DNA from: Acidobacteriota bacterium
GTDB lineage: Bacteria > Acidobacteriota > Vicinamibacteria > Vicinamibacterales > UBA2999
Direction: 5' to 3'
DNA: 9,159 nucleotides
Assembly: GCA_947465275.1 (NCBI GenBank)
Contig: CANIAI010000065.1
Coordinates: 1-9,159 of the forward strand
The first letter of the stretch is position 1. Every line of letters starts with the position of its first letter. The notes under the pieces were generated by a model that saw only the letters and a program-made list of their open reading frames with translations, searched no databases and was not told where the DNA came from. Below are positions 1 to 6,077 of the stretch, one piece after another. The translations under genes were made by a program, and so were the position numbers.

Positions 1-99
1 GGCATCGTGCCCGACTCGCTGCGCCCGGTCTACGGCGGACGCGTGAACCGCGGCGCCGCGGTCTTCCTGGTGCTGCGCCCGACCCGTCACGCGATGTGA
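1..99 (+). CDS. C-terminal end of an unidentified protein (5' end outside window)
   Basis: Frame 1 is open from the first base to a TGA at 97-99 and encodes the last 32 residues of a protein, ending in a hydrophobic beta-like stretch (AAVFLVLRP) and then TRHAM. The tail holds no recognisable motif, so no function is assigned. The stop lies 4 bp before the ATG of the cytochrome c gene on the same strand, which suggests one transcript. Support for it being coding is the open frame, GC-rich third positions and this tight spacing; 99 bp is too little for more. Confidence 0.55.
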   Translation, partial: GIVPDSLRPVYGGRVNRGAAVFLVLRPTRHAM

Positions 100-103
100 C
101 AGG

Positions 104-700
104 ATGTCGCCCGTGCGACGCCTGCTCCTGCTCCTTGTCGCCTTCGTACTGGTCCTCGCCGGGGGCGGACTCCTGTACGTCCGGCAGACCGGCCTGAGCG
201 CCCTCCCGACCCCACCGGCCGCCGAGGCGCGCGTGGCGCGGGTCGTTCGCCGGCTGGCTGTCCCGGCCGACGTCCGCTCGCGGCTCAACCCGGTGCCCGC
301 GTCGCCAGAGGTCCTCGCCGAGGGGCTCGCCCACTTCGCCGACCACTGCGCGTCGTGCCACGCCATCGACGGCAGCGGTGACACGGCGACCGGCCGTGGA
401 CTCTATCCGAAGGCGCCCGACATGCGCGCGCCGGCCACGCAGCAGCTCACCGATGGCGAACTGTTCTGGATTATCGAGCAGGGGGTCCGCTTCACCGGGA
501 TGCCCGGCTGGTCGACCGGGACGGCTGACGGTGAGCAGGCGAGCTGGATGCTGGTGCGCGCGATTCGCCACCTGCCGGCGCTGACGGCCGAGGAGCGCAC
601 GCGCCTGGAAGAGCTGATGCCCCGGTCACCGGCGGAGGTGCGTCAGCAGATCGAGGAAGAGCGCTTCCTCGCCGGCGACGACGCGCCAGCAGGGCGGTAG
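104..700 (+). CDS. membrane-anchored monohaem c-type cytochrome (class I-like)
   Basis: A 198-aa electron-transfer protein expected on the periplasmic face of the inner membrane. Residues 5-26 are an arginine-led hydrophobic segment (RRLLLLLVAFVLVLAGGGLLYV) that should act as an uncleaved signal anchor, since no clear AxA cleavage site follows. The single haem site is CASCH, with C82 and C85 for covalent attachment and H86 as axial ligand; M133 in FTGMPGW is the probable second ligand. The haem domain covers about residues 67-165, and a charged tail (about 166-198) rich in Glu and Arg follows. Partners are unknown; such proteins commonly pass electrons between a dehydrogenase or bc-type complex and an oxidase. 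AGG directly abuts the ATG at 104, so the GTG at 113, with AGGA 8 nt upstream, is a credible alternative start and would lose only three residues. Confidence 0.9.
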   Translation: MSPVRRLLLLLVAFVLVLAGGGLLYVRQTGLSALPTPPAAEARVARVVRRLAVPADVRSRLNPVPASPEVLAEGLAHFADHCASCHAIDGSGDTATGRGLYPKAPDMRAPATQQLTDGELFWIIEQGVRFTGMPGWSTGTADGEQASWMLVRAIRHLPALTAEERTRLEELMPRSPAEVRQQIEEERFLAGDDAPAGR

Positions 701-722
701 CGCCGGAGGCGGCCCGGGCGCT
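699..722. terminator. weak inverted repeat between convergent cytochrome c and fmdB-like genes
   Basis: AGCGCC (699-704) and GGCGCT (717-722) could form a 6-bp stem with a 12-nt loop in the 23-bp gap between two convergent genes. There is no T-tract on either strand. It may help end both transcripts but could be chance in GC-rich DNA. Confidence 0.2.
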
Positions 723-723
723 G

Positions 724-963
724 TCAGTTCATCGAGCAGGCGCCGGGACCGCGCGGGTCACCGCAGGCGCCGCACGCCGTCGGCGCCGCCATCTGCGGCA
801 GGCGTGCGGTGCTACCGGACGCGCCGGTATGCGCGGCGAAGACCGACAGCTTCCGCTCGAGGGCGGTGCCGTGGCAGGCGGGGCACTCGGGCGTCTCCGA
901 CCCGCGGACGAGTGTCTCGAACTGGTGCGCGCAGGCGCGGCAGGCGTATTCGAAGAGCGGCAT
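724..963 (-). CDS. FmdB-family putative zinc ribbon protein
   Basis: A 79-aa cytoplasmic protein. It opens with MPLFEYACRAC, the usual FmdB/CxxC_CXXC_SSSS pattern, and has two CxxC knuckles (C8/C11 and C27/C30) spaced to bind one zinc ion. LERKLSVFA follows where the family typically has a short hydrophobic strand. The C-terminus carries a second cysteine group (CGACGDPRGPGAC), which I recall as frequent in this family. The function is unsettled: the family is named after a regulator of formamidase, but most members are simply short zinc ribbons of unknown role. The gene lies 17 bp downstream of the HD-GYP regulator on the same strand and is probably co-transcribed with it. Its start has only a weak TGAAG as ribosome binding site, which fits translation coupled to that upstream gene. 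Confidence 0.85.
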   Translation of the reverse strand: MPLFEYACRACAHQFETLVRGSETPECPACHGTALERKLSVFAAHTGASGSTARLPQMAAPTACGACGDPRGPGACSMN

Positions 964-980
964 GCTTCAGTGTAGCCCGC

Positions 981-2012
981 TCAGTGCACCCGCCGGGACG
1001 CCGCCTCTGTCAGCACCCTGCCCAGCGCCACCGCCACGTCGGGGTCGAACTGCGTGCCGCGGCACCGCTCGATTTCGCTGACGGCCAGGGCCGGGAACAT
1101 CGCCGGCCGCTGCGTGTGTGGGTGCGTCATCGAGTCGTACGAATCGGCGACGGTGAGGATGCGCGCCCCGAGCGGAATCTCCTCGCCCTTCAGCCGGTTC
1201 GGATAGCCGCTGCCGTCGAACGCCTCGTGGTGGGCGACGACGATCTCGCCAGCCGGCGCGAATCCCGACAGCCGTGTCAGCAGGTCGTAGCCGACCTGCG
1301 GGTGGGTGCGCATCACCGTCCACTCATCATCGTTCAACGGGGCGGGCTTGGTCAGGATGCCGCTCGGCATGTCGAGCTTACCGATGTCGTGCAGCAGAGC
1401 CGCCCGTTCGAGGTCGAGCAGCAGCCCGTCCGAGATGCCGAGCTCGTCGGCGAGCGCGAGCGACAGGGCGGCGACCCGCGTCGCGTGTCCGCGCGAGTCG
1501 GCGAGGTGGAGTTCAAGCATCGAGAGCAGGCCGTGCACCGCGTTCGCGGCGCTCTCCTGCGCCGCGGCGAGCGTCGCCGCCACCGTGGTGCGGCGGGTCC
1601 GCAGGCGATCCTCGAGGGCCTGCTGGAACTGATGAGCTCCCGTACTGGCGTTGTGCCAGTCGACCCCGAGCAGCAGCGCCTCACGCAGGCGGGCGCCGTC
1701 GAAGGGCTTGAGCAGGTAGTCGACCACATCGTTCTGCAGGCTCGACACGGCGGTGTCGACCTCGCGGCCGGAGGTGGCCATCACGATCGCGGTCTGCGGG
1801 TGGCGTTCGCGAATGCGGGAGGCCAGCAAGACGCCGTCCTCGCCCGGCATGTTGACGTCGCACAGAGCGATGTCGGACGGCTGGCGCGAGAGTTCGTGCA
1901 GGGCACGCCGGGCGGTGTCGGCCTCCCTGACGGAAAAGCCCATGTCCCGTACCCGGACCGACAACATTGTCCGGACGGCTGAATCGTCGTCTACCACGAG
2001 GACTGAATACAT
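981..2012 (-). CDS. HD-GYP domain response regulator (predicted c-di-GMP phosphodiesterase)
   Basis: A 343-aa cytoplasmic two-component output protein. Residues 1-120 are a receiver domain: acidic pocket D8/D9, phospho-acceptor D52 in CDVNMPGEDG, T80 and the conserved K102 in LLKPF. Residues 121-165 look like a helical, probably coiled-coil linker. Residues 166-343 are the HD-GYP domain: HDIGK (H208, D209), then HHEAFDGSGYP (from H261), which matches the HHExxDGxGYP signature of active enzymes, followed by ADSYDSMT and GTQFDP. HD-GYP proteins hydrolyse c-di-GMP to pGpG or GMP using a two- or three-iron centre, so phosphorylation of D52 by an unseen kinase would be expected to control c-di-GMP breakdown. 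The start at 2012 puts the receiver domain at the N-terminus and has AAGAGGGA about 10 nt upstream; an in-frame ATG at 2135 would add 41 residues unlike any receiver domain and is not used here. Confidence 0.93.
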   Translation of the reverse strand: MYSVLVVDDDSAVRTMLSVRVRDMGFSVREADTARRALHELSRQPSDIALCDVNMPGEDGVLLASRIRERHPQTAIVMATSGREVDTAVSSLQNDVVDYLLKPFDGARLREALLLGVDWHNASTGAHQFQQALEDRLRTRRTTVAATLAAAQESAANAVHGLLSMLELHLADSRGHATRVAALSLALADELGISDGLLLDLERAALLHDIGKLDMPSGILTKPAPLNDDEWTVMRTHPQVGYDLLTRLSGFAPAGEIVVAHHEAFDGSGYPNRLKGEEIPLGARILTVADSYDSMTHPHTQRPAMFPALAVSEIERCRGTQFDPDVAVALGRVLTEAASRRVH

Positions 2013-2151
2013 CAGTGGGGGGTCCCTCTTACCGACGCGGTGCAGGGGGAGTGTCGCATAGGCGCCCAGCCTGAGGAAGGGACGACGCCGACAAACCGTG
2101 CAGACATCATGCCGCAGCGAGGTTGGCAAGGCCATATGCCATACTGGTCAG
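2013..2151. promoter_or_regulatory. divergent intergenic region between the HD-GYP regulator and typA
   Basis: This 139-bp gap must contain the start signals for both divergent genes. On the minus strand AAGAGGGA (2030-2023) is a plausible Shine-Dalgarno for the regulator. On the plus side there is no Shine-Dalgarno before typA; CATACT (2140-2145) ends 6 bp before the typA ATG and could be a -10 element giving an almost leaderless mRNA. I find no convincing -35 box at the right distance. Confidence 0.4.
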
Positions 2152-3990
2152 ATGCACGCTGCACAGAAATCCCGCCAGATCGCCAACCCGCTGCGTCGGA
2201 ACGTCGCGATCATCGCGCACGTCGACCACGGCAAGACCACCCTCGTCGACGCGCTGCTCCGGCAGTCCGGAGCCTTTCGCGCCAACCAGCAGGTGGCCGA
2301 TCGCGTGATGGACAGCAACGACCTCGAGCGGGAGCGTGGCATCACCATCCTGGCGAAGAACACCGCCGTCCACTACAAGGACCTCCTCATCAACATCTGC
2401 GACACGCCGGGCCACGCCGACTTCGGCGGCGAGGTGGAGCGGACCCTCTCGATGGTGGACGGGGTCATCCTGCTCGTGGACGCCTCGGAAGGCCCGCTGC
2501 CGCAGACGCGCTTCGTGCTGCGCAAGGCGCTCGAACGCGGCCTGCCGCCGATCGTGGTCATGAACAAGATCGACCGGCCCGACTCCCGGCCGCAGGAAGT
2601 GCTGAACGAGATCTACGACCTCTTCATCGATCTCGACGCGACCGAGGATCAGATCGAATTCCCGGTGCTCTACACGAACGCCCGTGACGGGCTCGCGAGC
2701 ACCGAGGCGACCGTCGCCGGCACCGACCTGCGTCCGCTGTTCGACGCCATCGTCGAGCACGTCCCGCCGCCGCGCGGCAACCCCGAGGCGCATCTGCAGC
2801 TGCTCGTGGCCAACCTCGACTCGAGCGACTACCTCGGGCGCATCGCCATCGGCCGCGTCTTCAACGGGACCGTGAAGCTGAACGGCCCGGTGGCCGTGGT
2901 CAAGCTGAGCGGCGAGATCCAGCAGACGAAGGTCACGAAGCTCTATACGTTCGATGGCCTGAAGCGGATCGAGACCGAGCAGGCCGCCGCGGGCGACATC
3001 GTCGCCCTGGCCGGGATCGACGACATCACGATCGGCGAGACGATCGCCGATCCCGAGAACCCGATCGCGATCCCGCACATCGCCATCGACGAGCCGACCG
3101 TCTCGATGATCTTCGGCGTGAACACCTCGCCGCTGGCCGGACGTGAAGGCCAGTACGTGACGTCACGGAACCTGCGCGACCGGCTCCAGCGCGAGCTGAT
3201 CGGCAACGTATCGCTGCGCGTCGAGGACACCGACACGCCCGAGCAGATGCGGGTCGTGGGTCGCGGCGAACTGCAGCTGTCGATCCTGATCGAGATGATG
3301 CGGCGCGAAGGATTCGAGATTCAGGTGTCACGGCCGGAGATCGTGACCAAGGACATCGACGGGCAGCGCCACGAGCCGGTCGAAGACCTGGTCATCGACG
3401 TGCCCGACGAGTTCCAGGGGGTCGTCATCGCGATGGCCGGTACCCGCCGCGGCATCATGAGCAAGATGGTCAACCACGGCAGCGGACGCATCCGGCTCGA
3501 ATTCCGGATCCCGACGCGCGGGCTGATCGGCTTCCGTTCGCAGTTCCTGACCGACACGAAGGGCACCGGCATCATGAACCACCTCTTCGCGGGGTGGGAG
3601 CCGTGGCACGGCGCGATCCCGGCGCGCCCGACCGGCGCACTCGTCGCCGATCGGGCTGGTATCGCCACCGCCTTCGCGATCTGGAACCTGCAGGAGCGCG
3701 GCGAGATCCTCATCGACCCGGCCACCCAGGTCTACGAGGGGATGATCATCGGCGAGAACTCGCGCACCAACGACATGGACGTGAACGTCTGCAAGGAGAA
3801 GAAGCAGACGAACATGCGCGCGTCGAGTGCGGACGAGGCGATCCGGATCGTGCCGCCGCGGCGCTTCAGTCTCGAGCAGGCGGTTGAGTTCATCAACGAT
3901 GACGAGCTCGTCGAGGTCACCCCGAAGAGCATCCGCCTGCGGAAGCGGGTGCTCGCGTCGAACATGCGCCCGAAGAAGAGCGACGACTAG
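2152..3990 (+). CDS. typA: translational GTPase TypA/BipA
   Basis: A 612-aa ribosome-associated GTPase of the EF-G/LepA class, involved in 50S assembly and growth under stress such as cold. G-domain motifs are complete: G1 AHVDHGKT (22-29), the RERGITI switch region (about 60-66) typical of this class, G3 DTPGH (84-88) and G4 NKID (138-141). Domain II follows (about 220-310, containing DDITIGETIAD), then EF-G domain III-like and V-like parts (VEDLVIDVPDEF near 407), and the TypA-specific C-terminal domain with RTNDMDVNVCKEKKQTNMR (near 537) and the closing SIRLRKRVL block. Length matches the family (about 600-615). The ATG at 2152 is preferred because the family usually has only a short leader before RRNVAIIAHVDHGKT; an upstream in-frame ATG at 2098 would add 18 unrelated residues. 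It appears to be a single-gene unit, divergent from the HD-GYP regulator. Confidence 0.97.
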   Translation: MHAAQKSRQIANPLRRNVAIIAHVDHGKTTLVDALLRQSGAFRANQQVADRVMDSNDLERERGITILAKNTAVHYKDLLINICDTPGHADFGGEVERTLSMVDGVILLVDASEGPLPQTRFVLRKALERGLPPIVVMNKIDRPDSRPQEVLNEIYDLFIDLDATEDQIEFPVLYTNARDGLASTEATVAGTDLRPLFDAIVEHVPPPRGNPEAHLQLLVANLDSSDYLGRIAIGRVFNGTVKLNGPVAVVKLSGEIQQTKVTKLYTFDGLKRIETEQAAAGDIVALAGIDDITIGETIADPENPIAIPHIAIDEPTVSMIFGVNTSPLAGREGQYVTSRNLRDRLQRELIGNVSLRVEDTDTPEQMRVVGRGELQLSILIEMMRREGFEIQVSRPEIVTKDIDGQRHEPVEDLVIDVPDEFQGVVIAMAGTRRGIMSKMVNHGSGRIRLEFRIPTRGLIGFRSQFLTDTKGTGIMNHLFAGWEPWHGAIPARPTGALVADRAGIATAFAIWNLQERGEILIDPATQVYEGMIIGENSRTNDMDVNVCKEKKQTNMRASSADEAIRIVPPRRFSLEQAVEFINDDELVEVTPKSIRLRKRVLASNMRPKKSDD

Positions 3991-4010
3991 CCCGCTCCCG
4001 GGCCCTGCCG

Positions 4011-4349
4011 TCAGCGCGACGGCTTGATGTCGGTCCCCTCGCCCCCGTACCCCATGTCGATCCCGGCGGCCCCGTCGGGGTCGACGTTCACGTCGCTCCC
4101 CAGCCCCCGCGTCTCCACGTCGCCCAGCGCCCGCGCCCGTGCGCGGCGCCGCGCACTCTCGTCCTCATCCAGCACCCGGATGCTGTCCTCGGCGGCTCCG
4201 ATACCGCCCGGCTCGAGGTCGCTGCCGTGCGTCAGGTCATCGGTCGCCGGCACAGGGCTCCCAGCCAGGCCGAGCGGGTTTCCGAGCTTCCGCTCGCGCT
4301 CGATCTCGGCCTCATCCGCGTCGCGTCTGGTGCGGTCTCGTTCGTCCAT
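4011..4349 (-). CDS. small charged, probably disordered protein of unknown function
   Basis: A 112-aa protein I do not recognise. It begins MDERDRTRRDADEAEIERER, a highly charged probably helical stretch, then a Gly/Pro/Asp-rich region (KLGNPLGLAGSPVPATDDL, near 21-39) and a second acidic-to-basic segment (VLDEDESARRRARARA, 59-74). The Gly/Asp-rich tail ends GTDIKPSR. There is no cysteine, no signal peptide and no membrane segment, so a soluble cytoplasmic and largely disordered protein is expected. It is very likely real: GGAGGA sits 8 nt before the ATG at 4349, the best ribosome binding site in the window. A longer in-frame reading to 4463 would ignore that site. Its 3' end is 20 bp from the convergent typA stop, and it diverges from mreB. 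The NPLGL and SDLEP segments look like motifs that might be conserved in relatives. Confidence 0.75.
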   Translation of the reverse strand: MDERDRTRRDADEAEIERERKLGNPLGLAGSPVPATDDLTHGSDLEPGGIGAAEDSIRVLDEDESARRRARARALGDVETRGLGSDVNVDPDGAAGIDMGYGGEGTDIKPSR

Positions 4350-4357
4350 GAATGACG

Positions 4358-4363
4358 TCCTCC
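4358..4363 (-). promoter_or_regulatory. strong Shine-Dalgarno of the 112-aa protein
   Basis: GGAGGA on the minus strand, 8 nt before the ATG at 4349. It fixes the start of this gene over the longer upstream reading. Confidence 0.8.
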
Positions 4364-4568
4364 TGCCTGGTTGAATCGCAAGGGAGGTGCCAAATTCCTG
4401 ACGCCTGTCCGGGTCTTCGACACGCGGCGCCCCGTCTGTGACCGATGGTCCAAGGGCTGTCACGCGGAATCACGCCTGTTTTTGCAGCGGTGTGACGACG
4501 TGCGCGACGGCATATCACTTGCCATTCCCGTCACGACGCGTATTCCCGCGCACAGCACCCGCAACCCT

Positions 4569-4573
4569 GGAGG
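4569..4573 (+). promoter_or_regulatory. Shine-Dalgarno deciding the GTG start of mreB
   Basis: GGAGG lies 5 nt before the GTG at 4579, in frame with mreB. It supports GTG over the internal ATG at 4600 and the far upstream ATG at 4438. Confidence 0.75.
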
Positions 4574-4578
4574 CACAC

Positions 4579-5604
4579 GTGCGATTCGGCGCCCTCTCGA
4601 TGTTCTCGAACGACCTTGCGATCGACCTCGGCACCTCCAACACGTGCGTCTTCGCCCGGGGGAAAGGCGTCGTCCTCAATGAACCGTCCATCGTCGCGGT
4701 GAACAGCCGCAACGACCAGGTCGAGGCCGTCGGGGCCGAGGCCAAGGAGATGCTCGGGCGCACGCCCGGCACCATCACCGCCATCCGCCCGATGCGTGAC
4801 GGCGTGATCGCCGACTTCAACGCCGCCGAGAAGATGCTCGGGTACTTCATCCAGAAGGCGCACCAGCGCAAGACGCTCGTCCGCCCGCGCGTCGTGATCG
4901 GCGTCCCCTCGGAGATCACGCACGTGGAGCGGCGCGCGGTGCAGGACAGCGCCTACCGCGCGAAGGCGAGCGATGTACACCTGGTCGAGGAAGCGATGGC
5001 GGCGGCCATCGGGGCCGGGCTCCCGATCACCGAGGCGTCGGGCAACATGATCGTGGACATCGGCGGCGGCACCACCGATATCGCCGTGATTTCGCTCGCC
5101 GGCATCGTCTACAGCCGGTCCGTGCGGGTGGCCGGCAACGCGATGGACGAGGCGATCGCCGCGTTCGTGAAGCGCGAGCACAACCTGCTCATCGGGGAGC
5201 GGACGGCGGAGCGCGTGAAGATCGAACTCGGGTCGGCGGCGCCGCTCGACCAGTCACGCACGATGGACGTCAAGGGACGCCACGTGCTCGAGGGCCGGCC
5301 GACGACGATCACGCTCACCGATGCCGAGGTCCGGCGGGCGCTGGCCGAGCCGATCCGTCAGCTCGTGCAGGCGGTGCGCGACGCGCTCGAGCGCATTCCG
5401 CCGGAACTCTCCGCCGACGTCTGCGACCGCGGCATCATGCTGAGCGGCGGCGGAGCGCTCCTCCAGAAGATGGACGAGCGGCTGCGCGTGGAAACGGGGC
5501 TGCCGGTGAGCATCGCGGAGGATCCGCTCTCGTCGGTGGTGCTCGGGGCGGGGAAGATGCTGTCGGACTTCAACCTGCTGCGCCGCGTCTCGATCGCGGC
5601 CTAG
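4579..5604 (+). CDS. mreB: rod shape-determining protein MreB (actin-like)
   Basis: A 341-aa bacterial actin that forms membrane-bound ATP-dependent filaments guiding lateral cell-wall synthesis. ATPase motifs are clear: phosphate-1 DLGTSNT (16-22), phosphate-2 DIGGGTTD (160-167) and the adenosine-site LSGGGALL (289 onward). Family landmarks include NEPSIVAV, RPMRDGVIADF, VIGVPSEIT, RVAGNAMDEAI and IAEDPLSSVVLGAGK. The GTG start leaves seven residues before MFSNDLAIDLG, the same spacing as in E. coli MreB (MLKKFRG before MFSNDL), and matches the upstream GGAGG. That N-terminus is less basic and amphipathic than in E. coli. No mreC, mreD, pbp2 or rodA follows; instead a strong hairpin and a convergent ferredoxin close the unit, so this is a solitary mreB here, possibly one of several paralogues or separated from its usual cluster. 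Confidence 0.95.
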   Translation: MRFGALSMFSNDLAIDLGTSNTCVFARGKGVVLNEPSIVAVNSRNDQVEAVGAEAKEMLGRTPGTITAIRPMRDGVIADFNAAEKMLGYFIQKAHQRKTLVRPRVVIGVPSEITHVERRAVQDSAYRAKASDVHLVEEAMAAAIGAGLPITEASGNMIVDIGGGTTDIAVISLAGIVYSRSVRVAGNAMDEAIAAFVKREHNLLIGERTAERVKIELGSAAPLDQSRTMDVKGRHVLEGRPTTITLTDAEVRRALAEPIRQLVQAVRDALERIPPELSADVCDRGIMLSGGGALLQKMDERLRVETGLPVSIAEDPLSSVVLGAGKMLSDFNLLRRVSIAA

Positions 5605-5636
5605 GCCCCGCGCGGACGACTGCTGCGACACAAGGC

Positions 5637-5658
5637 GGGCGCCCCGTGAGGGGCGCCC
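5637..5658. terminator. strong GC hairpin, likely bidirectional terminator between mreB and ferredoxin
   Basis: GGGCGCCCC (5637-5645) and GGGGCGCCC (5650-5658) form a perfect 9-bp stem closed by a GTGA tetraloop (GNRA type). On the plus strand TTCTC follows, a short pyrimidine-rich tail rather than a full T-tract. It lies 33 bp after the mreB stop and 42 bp beyond the convergent ferredoxin stop, so it is well placed to end both transcripts. Confidence 0.75.
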
Positions 5659-5699
5659 TTCTCATGTACGGCGTCCTGCGCGGCGAGGCGCGCGGGCGC

Positions 5700-6050
5700 T
5701 CAGACCCACTCGGGCGCGGGCTGGATGGCCGGGTCGGGCGTCCGGCCCGGGTCGGGACGGCCGCTCCCCTCGAGCCGGCTGATCGCGCGCACCGTCATGT
5801 CGGCGTCACAGGCGATCTGGCAGGCGAGGCGCACGCCGCTGAGTCCCTTCTCGGCGAGCTTGGCCTGTTCGGCCTTCGTCATCTGCGACGGCTCGCCGCT
5901 CACGAATTCCACGCGGCAGGTGGTGCAGCGGGCGTTGCCCCCGCAGGCGTGCAGGATGTCGACGCCGGCGTCCTGCTCGATGGCGTTGACGAGGCGCTTG
6001 CCCGCGTCCACGGAGACGGTCTTGAACCCTTCGACGGTCAGAGTTGGCAT
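5700..6050 (-). CDS. [2Fe-2S] ferredoxin (plant/adrenodoxin-type fold)
   Basis: A 116-aa soluble electron carrier. Cysteine ligands C36, C42 and C45 (CGGNARCTTC, C-x5-C-x2-C) plus C77 in RLACQIA give the standard set for one [2Fe-2S] cluster. C81 is an extra cysteine close to the fourth ligand. The beta-grasp fold begins with MPTLTVEGFKTVSVDAGKRL, and CGGxxxCxTC with SQMTKAEQAKL resembles the isolated ferredoxins found next to unrelated genes in many bacteria. After about residue 92 there is a Pro/Asp/Gly-rich tail ending APEWV that the fold does not need. No reductase or oxygenase gene lies nearby, so the partner is unknown. The reading frame stays open far upstream on this strand, but the family start is the ATG at 6050. 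No Shine-Dalgarno precedes it; TAACAT lies about 8 nt upstream, suggesting a leaderless mRNA. Confidence 0.92.
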   Translation of the reverse strand: MPTLTVEGFKTVSVDAGKRLVNAIEQDAGVDILHACGGNARCTTCRVEFVSGEPSQMTKAEQAKLAEKGLSGVRLACQIACDADMTVRAISRLEGSGRPDPGRTPDPAIQPAPEWV

Positions 6051-6077
6051 AGGGCCGTATGTTAACGTATCGGGCTG
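6051..6077. promoter_or_regulatory. 27-bp divergent promoter gap between the ferredoxin and the 175-aa gene
   Basis: Only 27 bp separate the two start codons. The gap holds an AT-rich core (6058-6070) within GC-rich DNA. TAACGT (plus, 6063-6068) and TAACAT (minus, 6064-6059) are overlapping -10-like hexamers around GTTAAC. No Shine-Dalgarno is present on either side, and any -35 boxes would have to lie inside the opposing coding sequences. Confidence 0.5.

Larger units (their letters stand above)
4350..4578. promoter_or_regulatory. 229-bp divergent intergenic region upstream of mreB
   Basis: The longest gene-free stretch in the window. It must drive both mreB and the divergent 112-aa gene. 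It is less GC-rich than its surroundings near 4470-4520, including TTTTTGCAG (4479-4487) and a CATATCAC stretch (4511-4518). TGTGAC (4491-4496) and TATCAC (4513-4518), 16 bp apart, are a possible but weak plus-strand promoter. The in-frame mreB extension through here (from an ATG at 4438) reads as non-family protein and is taken as non-coding. Confidence 0.35.

Noticed and set aside
804..1982. 392-codon plus-strand open frame antisense to the HD-GYP regulator
   Set aside because: Arg-rich shadow sequence; the minus strand carries full receiver and HD-GYP motifs in order.
2013..2135. 41-residue N-terminal extension of the HD-GYP regulator
   Set aside because: Receiver domains normally begin within a few residues of the acidic pocket, and a Shine-Dalgarno-like AAGAGGGA precedes the ATG at 2012.
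2107..3078. 323-codon minus-strand open frame antisense to typA
   Set aside because: It is a GC-rich shadow of the typA reading frame, with composition typical of reverse-complemented coding DNA and no motif.
3991..4010. Possible terminator between typA and the convergent 112-aa gene
   Set aside because: Only short palindromes such as CCCGGG and GGGCCC occur; no stem with a loop and no T-tract.
4350..4463. 38-residue N-terminal extension of the 112-aa protein
   Set aside because: It would bury the GGAGGA site inside the gene and intrude into the mreB upstream region.
4438..4578. 47-residue N-terminal extension of MreB
   Set aside because: The extension does not resemble MreB, and GGAGG plus family alignment support the GTG at 4579.
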